From contig CAYYIS010000016.1 in the NCBI GenBank assembly GCA_964470965.1, positions 1 to 64,000 on the forward strand: 64,000 bases of DNA, read 5' to 3'. This document shows positions 25,933 through 33,927 of this stretch, piece by piece. This stretch comes from CAYYIS01 sp964470965. Its GTDB lineage: Bacteria > JAAXHH01 > JABIQT01. The position numbers and the translations under genes are program-made. Positions within the stretch are counted from its first letter, which is position 1. Every line of letters starts with the position of its first letter. Under the pieces are notes generated by a model, which saw only the letters and a program-made list of their open reading frames with translations, made no database searches and was not told the DNA's origin.

Positions 25933-27252
25933 TCACCTGAACTGTATGGAGAACAAATCCGCATCACGCATCACGAACCGCAGTCTAACTGGTCGTCCGG
26001 AAAGGCGGCCGATTTCGCAACCTTTGGCCCAAGAGATTGTCTGCCCGATAGAATCTCCGACAATTTCTGGGCAGTCCCCTATTCCGAAGCCCGATATCGG
26101 TTTTCCCTCTTCGTCTTGGATTTCTATCCGGATGTTTCCGGTGGCGGCCGTGCTGTAATTCATGACGAGTTCGCTACCCTCAAAAATCAACGGCTTACTG
26201 GTCATTTCTCCACCTTTATAGGGAGCGTTGACGGATGCGAAACCGTCCGTTCGCAACACGTACCGGTAGCCGCTGGACGCGTGGTAGACCGACATCTCTT
26301 CCGGACCGGTAGGCACCACATTCAGGGCGGCGTAATTGGACCGGTTGCCCCAGCGCTCGGGATCGGTTCCAGGCCGTATCCAGGCTTCATTGAAAGGACG
26401 CTGGTAGGCATTCGCTCCGGCGCGCGTGGTCATGAACAGAATCTCGGTAGAGGAGCCCCGTTCGGCAACGAAGCGGGTCGGCGTGGCGATGTAGATGTGT
26501 GGGGCGCGGAAGTAGGGATGGGTCTGGCTCGTGTAGAGGTGTTCGCCGGGAGCATTGGGCTGTAAATCCCGACGGTTTTCCCAATGGACGAAATCACGTG
26601 AGGTCATCCGGCTGACGCTACGGAGGTCACCGTGGGCGGTCACCAGAGTCCGGAAGTAGCAGACATAACAGCCCTCAGCCTCCGACCAGAACGATACGTT
26701 CTGGGAATCGAACATATAGACGCCGTTGCCTTCCTGGTATTGGGTCGGAATAACAGGCTCGGCCCGGATCTGTCGCCATTGCCGTCCGTCCGATGACGCG
26801 AACATGTAAAGACCAGTCCAGTATACCCCGGCGAGTGCCTTGAAACGTTCGCTTGCATCTACGCCCGGACGTGTATCCAGAAATGGGGACAGGTTGTGTG
26901 TACAGCGTGTGTCTCCGAAGAGGCAGATGTTGTTCTTACCTTCGTCGTCGAACCTGTAGAGGTCCAGGTCCGGATAGGTCCATTCATGGCCGTCCCGACT
27001 TTCCGCATACCGGTAGATTTCACCGGGATTGCCGTCTTCGCCTTCTCCTTCGTAATCGGGCAGCATATCCCGGTAGTACGCGCGGTACAAGGCACCATCT
27101 TTGATCACAGTCGCATAGCCGCCCACAAATGGCCCATTGGCCATGGGCATTTTATGTGGCTGGTGGAGACGGAGTGAGGTGCCGCGCAGGTCATCGATCA
27201 GGTAATGATCTGTGAACAGTTCAAGCCGTGATCCTATGTTTTTTACAGGCAT
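25933..27252 (-). CDS. predicted five-bladed beta-propeller, glycosidase-like
   Basis: No exact family recognised, but it has the look of GH32/43/68-type furanosidase propellers: repeated blades with W/Y-rich strands such as LYRAYYRDM, YRYAESRDGHEWTYP, MFASSDGRQWRQI and MTSRDFVHWENR, then a beta-sandwich-like C terminus (NIRIEIQDEEGKPI). In these enzymes acidic residues at blade starts are catalytic; I cannot assign them. There is no signal peptide. AAGGAG lies about ten bases before the ATG. Its position beside the sulfatase/lyase genes suggests action on an oligosaccharide. Confidence 0.6.
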   Translation of the reverse strand: MPVKNIGSRLELFTDHYLIDDLRGTSLRLHQPHKMPMANGPFVGGYATVIKDGALYRAYYRDMLPDYEGEGEDGNPGEIYRYAESRDGHEWTYPDLDLYRFDDEGKNNICLFGDTRCTHNLSPFLDTRPGVDASERFKALAGVYWTGLYMFASSDGRQWRQIRAEPVIPTQYQEGNGVYMFDSQNVSFWSEAEGCYVCYFRTLVTAHGDLRSVSRMTSRDFVHWENRRDLQPNAPGEHLYTSQTHPYFRAPHIYIATPTRFVAERGSSTEILFMTTRAGANAYQRPFNEAWIRPGTDPERWGNRSNYAALNVVPTGPEEMSVYHASSGYRYVLRTDGFASVNAPYKGGEMTSKPLIFEGSELVMNYSTAATGNIRIEIQDEEGKPISGFGIGDCPEIVGDSIGQTISWAKGCEIGRLSGRPVRLRFVMRDADLFSIQFR

Positions 27253-27411
27253 CTGACAGAGCTCCTTGAGATGATATTCTTAGGGTATTTCGCTGATTAG
27301 AGGGACTGTCATACCCAAAACGAGGATGACATGCGGGAATAATAGCATTTTGCCCCGATTTCCACAAGTTTTTATAAATGCCAAACGTTCAACCGATCGC
27401 CGCTTTTTTTG

Positions 27412-27440
27412 TTGCTTCGCTCCTGCGATACCTGTATAGT
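27412..27440 (+). promoter_or_regulatory. sigma70-type promoter for Gfo/Idh gene
   Basis: TTGCTT (27412-27417), 17 bases, TATAGT (27435-27440). Start near 27447 gives a leader of about 53 bases before the ATG at 27501. Confidence 0.55.
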
Positions 27441-27500
27441 CCACCAATGTCTCAAAGAGGTATCGAATGTAAGCTTTAACAAGGATCTCAGGATCTCCTC

Positions 27501-28523
27501 ATGAATACCTATCGTGTCGGATTTTTGGGCTGTGGCGGCATCGCGCGGGCGCATGCATTAGGGTATCAGGCGGTGCAGAACGCACGGATCGAATTGGTTG
27601 CCGGGTCGGACATCAATCCGGAGGGCGAGAAAGCACAGCGACTGGCGGATGAGTACGGTATAAGGCTGTATGCCGACCATCAGGATATGCTGGATAGCGA
27701 GCAGCTTGACCTGATTAGCATTTGCACGTGGCCCAGAGGGCACTGTGAAGCCACGATCGCGGCGGCGGATTACGGCGCAAAGGGGATTATGTGTGAGAAG
27801 CCTATGGCGGTGAATCTGGAGGAGGCGGACCGAATGCTGGCGGCCGCCGACGCGTCGGGCACCGTGCTGGCAATAGGACACGCTCATCGGTTCAGTCCCC
27901 AAGCGGAACTGGCCCGGGAGCTGATTCAGAAGGGCGAAATCGGCACGGTTTCTATGATCTGGGGCCACTGCTCGCTGGACTTGATGAACAACGGAACACA
28001 CGTGATTGACCTGGTCAACTACCTGAACGGCGATGTGGCAGCCGAATGGGTCATGGGGCAGATTGACCGCAGCAGGAGGCGAGAGGGACGCGGGAACCAT
28101 CCGGACATGGTGATCGAGGACATGGCGGTGGGACGGGTCGGTTACAAAAACGGCGTGGTTGGCCTGATCGAACTGGGCGATCGGGCGCACCAGGCGTATC
28201 AGTTTCATATCGTCGGCTCGGACGGTGTCATCAATGTAAATACGCCCGATGGACCGCCGTTGAGGATATTGTCAGGCTCACGCAGTGGAGGCTGGCACGC
28301 GCCGGAACTGCCGGAGGTATTCTCGTTTAGAGCAGAACTCGAAGAGCTAATCGAATCGGTCGAAGGCCGAAAAGAACATCGGTGTTCGGGCCCTAAAGGC
28401 CGAGCTACACTTGAAATAATCATGGCCATCTTTGAATCTTCCGCCCGGCATGGCCTGGTGGAGTTACCAATTGACGTAAGGGATTTTCCCCTCGAACGTA
28501 TGATAAGGGAAGGCATGGTATAG
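27501..28523 (+). CDS. Gfo/Idh/MocA-family oxidoreductase
   Basis: An NAD(P)-dependent sugar or inositol dehydrogenase type protein. The Rossmann motif is GFLGCGGIARAHALGY at the N terminus; the signature MCEKPMAVN with the catalytic Lys follows near residue 98; the C-terminal alpha/beta domain has HVIDLVNYLNGD with the conserved His of a DxxxH-like site. At 340 residues it is the normal length. The substrate cannot be told. It probably oxidises or rearranges a sugar released by the neighbouring sulfatase/lyase genes. Confidence 0.92.
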   Translation: MNTYRVGFLGCGGIARAHALGYQAVQNARIELVAGSDINPEGEKAQRLADEYGIRLYADHQDMLDSEQLDLISICTWPRGHCEATIAAADYGAKGIMCEKPMAVNLEEADRMLAAADASGTVLAIGHAHRFSPQAELARELIQKGEIGTVSMIWGHCSLDLMNNGTHVIDLVNYLNGDVAAEWVMGQIDRSRRREGRGNHPDMVIEDMAVGRVGYKNGVVGLIELGDRAHQAYQFHIVGSDGVINVNTPDGPPLRILSGSRSGGWHAPELPEVFSFRAELEELIESVEGRKEHRCSGPKGRATLEIIMAIFESSARHGLVELPIDVRDFPLERMIREGMV

Positions 28524-28594
28524 ACAGAACATTCTGCAATTCAGTTGTGGTTTTTGGATAATCCGCCGATCCGTTAAAATATAAAGAGGTTTAC

Positions 28595-30685
28595 GTGTCA
28601 GAACCTGAATTTACCAATAGATTGATCCACGAAACGAGTCCCTATCTCCAGCAGCATGCCCACAATCCGGTTGACTGGTATCCGTGGGGGGAGGAAGCTC
28701 TGGACAAGGCACGGACTGAGGACCGGCCGATTATGCTGTCAATCGGTTATTCCGCATGTCACTGGTGTCATGTGATGGAGCATGAGTCGTTCGAGAATCC
28801 CCAGATAGCGGGGGAAATGAACGAACATTTTATCAATATCAAGGTGGACCGTGAAGAGCGGCCCGATCTAGATGACATCTACATGAACGCGGTGACCACC
28901 ATGACGGGCAGCGGCGGGTGGCCCATGACGGTGTTCCTTACACCTGCGCTGAAGCCGTTCTACGGCGGCACGTATTTTCCTCCCGACGACAGGTATGGAC
29001 GCCCCGGGTTTCCACGGATCCTGATGGCGGTCTCCCAATTCTATAGGGATAGGCGGGCGGATGCGGAGGAGCAGGGCAACAAACTCCAGGAGCGCTTGGC
29101 AGAATTCGCGCAGTTTACGTCAACAGTCGACAAGATAAACACCCCCCTGCTCGATGAAGCCCAAGACGAGATCGAAGGTAATTTTGACCGGGTAAACGGC
29201 GGTTTCGGTACACAGCCCAAATTTCCCGGTTCCATGAGTCTGGCGTTTTGTCTCCGGGAACATGTGCGTACCGGCAAACAGACATTACTGGATGTGGTGA
29301 CTACCAGTCTGAGAAAGATGGGCCACGGCGGTATTTATGACCAGTTAGGCGGCGGTTTCCACCGATATTCGGTGGATGCGGAATGGCTGATCCCACACTT
29401 TGAAAAAATGCTGTATGACAACGCCCTGCTGATGCGGACTTATATCGAGGCCTATCAGTTCAACAAGAACCCGATGTTCCACAGGATAATAGAAGAGACT
29501 GCCCAGTATATCATCCGTGAGATGCTGCAACCGGGTGGCGGCTTCTATGCGACTCAGGATGCGGACAGTGAAGGCGAGGAAGGTAAGTTCTTCGCATGGT
29601 CCCCCGAGGAAATCCTCGAGGCGCTCGGGGAAGAGGATGGCAAGCTGTTCTGCCGGTATTACGGGGTGGATGAAGGGGGGAACTTTGAGCACGGCAAGAG
29701 TGTCCTGCATGTTAACGTAGCCATCGACCCGCTCGCCGCCCACCTCAACGTGGATTCGGATCATTTTCGCAAGGTGTTGACCGAAGGTCGGGGCAAGCTG
29801 TTCGCTCTTAGGGAACAACGAGTGAAACCAGACCGGGACGACAAAATCCTGACCGACTGGAACGCGCTGATGATCGGCAGTCTGGCCCAGGCGTACATGG
29901 TGCTGGGAAACAGAGCCTACCTGCGGGCGGCTGAAGGGTCAATGCGGTTCATTCTGGATACCTTGTACAAAGACGGCCGCCTGCTCCACGTCTATAAAGA
30001 CGGCATCGCCAAGCTAAACGGATATCTGGACGACTACGCCTTCACCATCGGTGCGCTGATCGACCTCTATGAAGCCACGTTTGAGCCCTCCTGGCTGGAA
30101 ACCGCCCTGTCGCTCAATGATACGATGAACGAACAGTTCTGGGATGACAAGGACGGCGCATACTTTTTCGCCAGTGCGGACCACGAACGGCTTATCGTCC
30201 GCTCGAAGAATCCGTACGATAACGCGGTCCCCTCCGGTAACTCAGTCGCGGTGCACAACCTTCTCCGCCTGTCGGCCTACACCGGCCGTTCCGATCTAAG
30301 GGACAAGGCGGAGCGCACGCTGATCGTGTTCCATGATATGATAAAAGCGTCTCCCGGCGGATTTGGTCAGTTGCTGTGCGGCCTGGCTTGGCTGCAGCAT
30401 GGCGGACAGGAAATCGCGGTCATCGGTTCTCCCGACGACGAGAACACCATTGCGATGCTCTCGGTTATCCGTCAGAAATTTCGGCCCTACATGGTGGTGG
30501 CTCTGTATGACCCTCTCTCCGCCACCCAGGCACCTGCCGACCTAATTCCTCTATTGGCAGACCGGCCGCAGGTGGACGGTAAACCGACTGTGTATGTCTG
30601 CCGTAATTTCGTGTGCCAGCGTCCGGTGACTACAGTGGAGGAATTGGAAGAAGCGCTTGCACGAACGCATCAAGGTGAAGTATAG
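28595..30685 (+). CDS. thioredoxin-domain protein, YyaL/DUF255 family
   Basis: Homologue of bacterial YyaL and animal SPATA20. The N-terminal thioredoxin-like domain has the invariant YSACHWCHVMEHESF (Cys55 and Cys58), followed by KVDREERPD and GGWPMTVFLTP; the rest is an alpha/alpha barrel like those of glycoside epimerases, with GGFHRYSVD and TDWNALMIGSLAQA. The true reaction is unknown; an isomerase or thiol-dependent role on nucleoside- or cellobiose-like ligands has been suggested for the fold. GTG start with AGAGG upstream. The 696 residues are typical. Its stop lies four bases before the ATG of the large fusion gene, so the two are coupled. Confidence 0.93.
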   Translation: MSEPEFTNRLIHETSPYLQQHAHNPVDWYPWGEEALDKARTEDRPIMLSIGYSACHWCHVMEHESFENPQIAGEMNEHFINIKVDREERPDLDDIYMNAVTTMTGSGGWPMTVFLTPALKPFYGGTYFPPDDRYGRPGFPRILMAVSQFYRDRRADAEEQGNKLQERLAEFAQFTSTVDKINTPLLDEAQDEIEGNFDRVNGGFGTQPKFPGSMSLAFCLREHVRTGKQTLLDVVTTSLRKMGHGGIYDQLGGGFHRYSVDAEWLIPHFEKMLYDNALLMRTYIEAYQFNKNPMFHRIIEETAQYIIREMLQPGGGFYATQDADSEGEEGKFFAWSPEEILEALGEEDGKLFCRYYGVDEGGNFEHGKSVLHVNVAIDPLAAHLNVDSDHFRKVLTEGRGKLFALREQRVKPDRDDKILTDWNALMIGSLAQAYMVLGNRAYLRAAEGSMRFILDTLYKDGRLLHVYKDGIAKLNGYLDDYAFTIGALIDLYEATFEPSWLETALSLNDTMNEQFWDDKDGAYFFASADHERLIVRSKNPYDNAVPSGNSVAVHNLLRLSAYTGRSDLRDKAERTLIVFHDMIKASPGGFGQLLCGLAWLQHGGQEIAVIGSPDDENTIAMLSVIRQKFRPYMVVALYDPLSATQAPADLIPLLADRPQVDGKPTVYVCRNFVCQRPVTTVEELEEALARTHQGEV

Positions 30686-30689
30686 CCTC

Positions 30690-33371
30690 ATGGTCCCACT
30701 CTCCATACAATCCTTCTGCAAAACGGTGCTACCGCTGATCCATCAGGAAACCGATGGCAACCGGATCCTGGAAGACGCAGCCACGATCGTCGAGACAGAT
30801 CGATGGAATTCATTTGACCGATTCCACGATACCACCAGAACACTTGTAGAGCGATATGAATCAAGCGGTGCCCAAACGGAAGTGTACGAAGTCCAAACCG
30901 GTGGAGCAATCGACACCGGCCGGTGGATCATCCAGGAGGCCTCGGACATACTGAACGCCACAGTGGATATCGTCTCGCCGATTAAACAACAGTTACTGGA
31001 CTATCAGAAAAATCCCTGGCATGCGATTCAGTGGACGGGCGGCACGTCGCGGGACGGAGTTACGTGCGAACTCGTGATCGTGGATACCATGGTGGAACTG
31101 GACCGTATACCACGGGGAAGCCTCACCGGCAAAATGATACTTACGAAGCTGGTACCGCGCGGCCTACTCCGTAAACTTGATGACACGGGCGCTGTGGGCG
31201 TCATCACAGATTCTCCCCAGCCCCATATGCCGGATGCGACGCCCTGGGTCAAGTTCGGCTGGGGCCAGGTGGACCGCTCGGAGGATCCGGCACGGCTTGT
31301 GGGACTGGTTTTGTCGGAGAATGAGGGCCAGAAACTACGTTGTTTGGCCATGCAGTGTGGGGTGTTGAAGCTGCATGTGCGAGTAAATGTACGCAGGTAC
31401 TTGGGCACACACGATGTGGTTAGCGGAATCGTGACCGGACGAGACGATCCCCAGGATGAAGTATGGGTCCTGGCACACAGTGCGGAACCGGGTGCCGTGG
31501 ACAACGCATCAGGCGTGTCTGTCTGCCTGGAAATCGCCCGGGTACTGGAGCGGCTGATCGCAGACGGTAAAATAAAACGGCCACGCCGATCGATACGGTT
31601 TCTGAATGCCTATGAATGCTACGGGTTTTTCCATTACATGGAACATGTCCCTCGCCTCCAGGCACCACTGGCGGGCGTGTGCCTTGACACCCTGGGCACC
31701 AAACCAGAATACTGCGACGGCCGTTTGTCATGGCGGGCGACCATCCCCATGTCGGCTGGCTTCGTGGACCGGGTCGGTGAAAAAATGCTGCAGGCGTCTC
31801 TCGATATCAAGAACCCAGGATACACGCTGCACACCGGTGGATTCGTTTCCACTTCTGACACGCTGGCAGGAGATCCCAAATACGGGTTCCCCTGCCCCTG
31901 GCTCAACACGCACTATCGCGAAACAGGCGTGTATCATGCCTACCACAGTTCTGCCGACACAACGGAGCTTTTGAGCCCGGACGGTCTGTCTACCTGCGCG
32001 GCCGCTGTCGCCGGGTACCTCTATTATCTGGCAGATATGGGCAGCGCGGAAGTCACCGAAATCGCCGAAATGGAGACGGAAAGAACGGTTGCCCTTCTCC
32101 AAGCGGGCGTCAAAAGCCCGAATTCCGGTCTTGGGGCATCTACCGGGCACGTGAGAGGCACATCCGGAGCGCAAGGCACCCGTATCGAGCGTTTGACCCC
32201 CACCGATGCCGTTTTCCTGCGTGAGGCCCACCGCACATCGGTCGACCGCTTGAGACGATGGCTGTGGGGTGGCGACCGCTACGCTGTTCTCACGGGAATA
32301 GCGCAGAATAAAAAATGGGTAGCCGCGGCTGCCGACTCTTTTGACAGAACCAGAAATCCCTCCGTGCCTGGGGCTGATAGGATCCCGTATCGCACAGCCT
32401 TCCTTTCCCCGTCTTTAGCCAACGTGCCGACTGAAATCGCGGAACAAATCGGATCGGCAGGACTGCCGGACTGGGCGTTGTTCTGGGCGGACGGGCATCG
32501 GACCGTCTCTGAAATAGCGTCTCTCCTATCGTGTGAGCACCAAAAGGATATCGAGCCGACGCAGGTTATCCCGTATTTCAAAGGCCTGGAGTCGCTGGGG
32601 TACGTCAAACTAATCGATCCGGAAGATCTCATACCAAAATGCCGGTTAGTGGAGGATCTCCTGGCACTCGGAGTGAAGGCAGACATGGATATAATGGTAC
32701 ACAGCTCACTGTCCAGCATCGGTTATGTTGCGGGTGGCGCAGATGCCGTGGTGGATGCGTTGTTGGAGGTAATCGGTCCGGGGGGTACGCTGCTGATGCC
32801 TTCGTTCAATCACCGTGCAGCAGAGGTGTACAATCAGATGACCACTCCCACGACCAATGGTGCCATCCCAGATGCGCTTTGGCGGCGGCCCGATGCGGTC
32901 CGCAGTCTGCATGCCACGCATCCTGTGGCGGGTATCGGTCCGAAAGCGGCGATATACTGTAACACGGAGCATGTGAACGTAGGCATCTGGGCGCCGGAGA
33001 GCCCCATCGGACGCCTCATCCATCGCGGCGGGTACATCCTGACGCTCGGTGTGACGCATAACTTTACGACTGCCTACCACGTAGCGGAGACATCGATCCC
33101 ATGCGGATGCATTGATCCATTTGGAAACACGGATCGGATCGTTGATAGGGGCGAAGTGCGAGAGGTGCGCGGACTGGCGTTCCGGTCCGGCCTATGTCCG
33201 GTGAATCCGGAAACACTGCATGGACCGCTACGGGAACGTGGGTTGGAGCGCTTCGGCAAAGTGGCACAGGCCAATACGTCGTTGGTAAAGGCCATCGATC
33301 TGTGGAGAGTGCGTCGCGAGCATTTGACCGGGGAATGTCCGGCCTGCACCATCAGACCGAGAATCCGTTAG
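30690..33371 (+). CDS. M28-like peptidase / winged-helix / AAC(3) acetyltransferase fusion
   Basis: Three parts in one chain of about 893 residues. Residues 1-480: a PA-like insert then an M28/DUF4910-type aminopeptidase fold. Candidate zinc ligands are His263 in AHSAEPGAVDNASG, the Asp in VDNASG, Glu in NAYECYGFF, Asp in CLDTLG and His in YHSSADTT; the Asp of the usual HxD is Ala. Residues about 585-645: a winged-helix-like tail (DGHRTVSEIASLL, then VIPYFKGLESLGYVKL). Residues about 655-875: an AAC(3)-type acetyl-CoA N-acetyltransferase (MVHSSLSSIGYVAGGADAVV, GGTLLMPSF, HPVAGIGP). ATG 30690 follows the YyaL stop by four bases; the frame is open to 30657. A shorter paralogue without the transferase lies at 45853-47895. 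Confidence 0.85.
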   Translation: MVPLSIQSFCKTVLPLIHQETDGNRILEDAATIVETDRWNSFDRFHDTTRTLVERYESSGAQTEVYEVQTGGAIDTGRWIIQEASDILNATVDIVSPIKQQLLDYQKNPWHAIQWTGGTSRDGVTCELVIVDTMVELDRIPRGSLTGKMILTKLVPRGLLRKLDDTGAVGVITDSPQPHMPDATPWVKFGWGQVDRSEDPARLVGLVLSENEGQKLRCLAMQCGVLKLHVRVNVRRYLGTHDVVSGIVTGRDDPQDEVWVLAHSAEPGAVDNASGVSVCLEIARVLERLIADGKIKRPRRSIRFLNAYECYGFFHYMEHVPRLQAPLAGVCLDTLGTKPEYCDGRLSWRATIPMSAGFVDRVGEKMLQASLDIKNPGYTLHTGGFVSTSDTLAGDPKYGFPCPWLNTHYRETGVYHAYHSSADTTELLSPDGLSTCAAAVAGYLYYLADMGSAEVTEIAEMETERTVALLQAGVKSPNSGLGASTGHVRGTSGAQGTRIERLTPTDAVFLREAHRTSVDRLRRWLWGGDRYAVLTGIAQNKKWVAAAADSFDRTRNPSVPGADRIPYRTAFLSPSLANVPTEIAEQIGSAGLPDWALFWADGHRTVSEIASLLSCEHQKDIEPTQVIPYFKGLESLGYVKLIDPEDLIPKCRLVEDLLALGVKADMDIMVHSSLSSIGYVAGGADAVVDALLEVIGPGGTLLMPSFNHRAAEVYNQMTTPTTNGAIPDALWRRPDAVRSLHATHPVAGIGPKAAIYCNTEHVNVGIWAPESPIGRLIHRGGYILTLGVTHNFTTAYHVAETSIPCGCIDPFGNTDRIVDRGEVREVRGLAFRSGLCPVNPETLHGPLRERGLERFGKVAQANTSLVKAIDLWRVRREHLTGECPACTIRPRIR

Positions 33372-33427
33372 TGCCTCTTCTAACAGGTACAAAAAGGCGT
33401 TGTCGATGGGGCCCTTCAACAAATAAA

Positions 33428-33462
33428 AAACGGGCGTTGCCTTAAAAAGGCAACGCCCGTTT
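33428..33462. terminator. bidirectional intrinsic terminator
   Basis: AAACGGGCGTTGCCTT (33428-33443) pairs perfectly with AAGGCAACGCCCGTTT (33447-33462) around AAA. With A/T runs on both sides it can end both the fusion gene on the plus strand and the cold-shock gene on the minus strand. Confidence 0.9.
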
Positions 33463-33483
33463 AATTTAAAAACTTGAACTGAA

Positions 33484-33684
33484 TTACTTCTTAGTAACGT
33501 TTGCTGCCTGGAGACCTTTGGGGCCCTCGGCGACGTCGAACTCGACATCATCGCCTTCGCTCAGGGTTTTGAATCCATCGCCCCCGATTGCCGAATAATG
33601 CACGAAAATATCTTCGCCGGTTTCCTGTTCGATGAAACCGAAGCCCTTCGAATCGCTGAACCATTTTACTTTTCCTTCTGCCAA
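33484..33684 (-). CDS. csp: cold-shock domain protein
   Basis: A single-domain 66-residue OB-fold RNA chaperone. Both nucleic-acid motifs are intact: RNP1 KGFGFI (residues about 13-18) and RNP2 DIFVHY (about 25-30). It opens with MAEGKVKWF, standard for the family. Initiation is at TTG (33682-33684), with AAAGGTGG about ten bases upstream. The leader is long (about 142 bases) and contains a terminator-like hairpin and a GCGA tetraloop hairpin, which suggests regulation after initiation. Convergent with the fusion gene across a shared terminator. Confidence 0.95.
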   Translation of the reverse strand: MAEGKVKWFSDSKGFGFIEQETGEDIFVHYSAIGGDGFKTLSEGDDVEFDVAEGPKGLQAANVTKK

Positions 33685-33740
33685 AACTTTTCACCACCTT
33701 TCGAGCTTTTTTTTTATGCCTCGCGGCATATGATATAAAA

Positions 33741-33775
33741 TAAAAAAGCAAGGATCGCATGTTCTGATCCTTGCT
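33741..33775 (-). terminator. terminator hairpin inside csp leader (attenuator candidate)
   Basis: On the minus strand AGCAAGGATC pairs with GATCCTTGCT (stem arms 33766-33775 and 33747-33756, nine-base loop) and is followed by TTTTTTATTTT. It lies between the predicted csp promoter (33833-33861) and the csp start (33684), so it should stop most csp transcripts unless relieved. It may also end the beta-ketoacyl synthase transcript. A second hairpin, TATGCC/GGCATA with a GCGA loop (33715-33730), follows it. Confidence 0.75.
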
Positions 33776-33832
33776 GTATCGTCTTTGATGCGAATGCCAG
33801 GAGTACAGAAACCACAAAGTGTAACAATTCTG

Positions 33833-33861
33833 AAAATATCGTGTTGCCGATCGTTTGTCAA
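33833..33861 (-). promoter_or_regulatory. sigma70-type promoter for csp
   Basis: On the minus strand a perfect -35 TTGACA (33856-33861), 17 bases, then -10 TATTTT (33833-33838). Start near 33826 gives a leader of about 142 bases, close in length to the regulatory leader of E. coli cspA. Confidence 0.6.
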
Positions 33862-33927
33862 GGATTTTCTTCAGGTATGTCTAGTGCGCGACTTGTTCTT
33901 GCCTGGGTATTGCTTTCTCAGAGCGTG

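Noticed and set aside
32640..33371. Clinical-type aminoglycoside resistance gene
   Set aside because: The AAC(3) domain is fused to a peptidase-like protein in a non-mobile context; resistance activity cannot be inferred.
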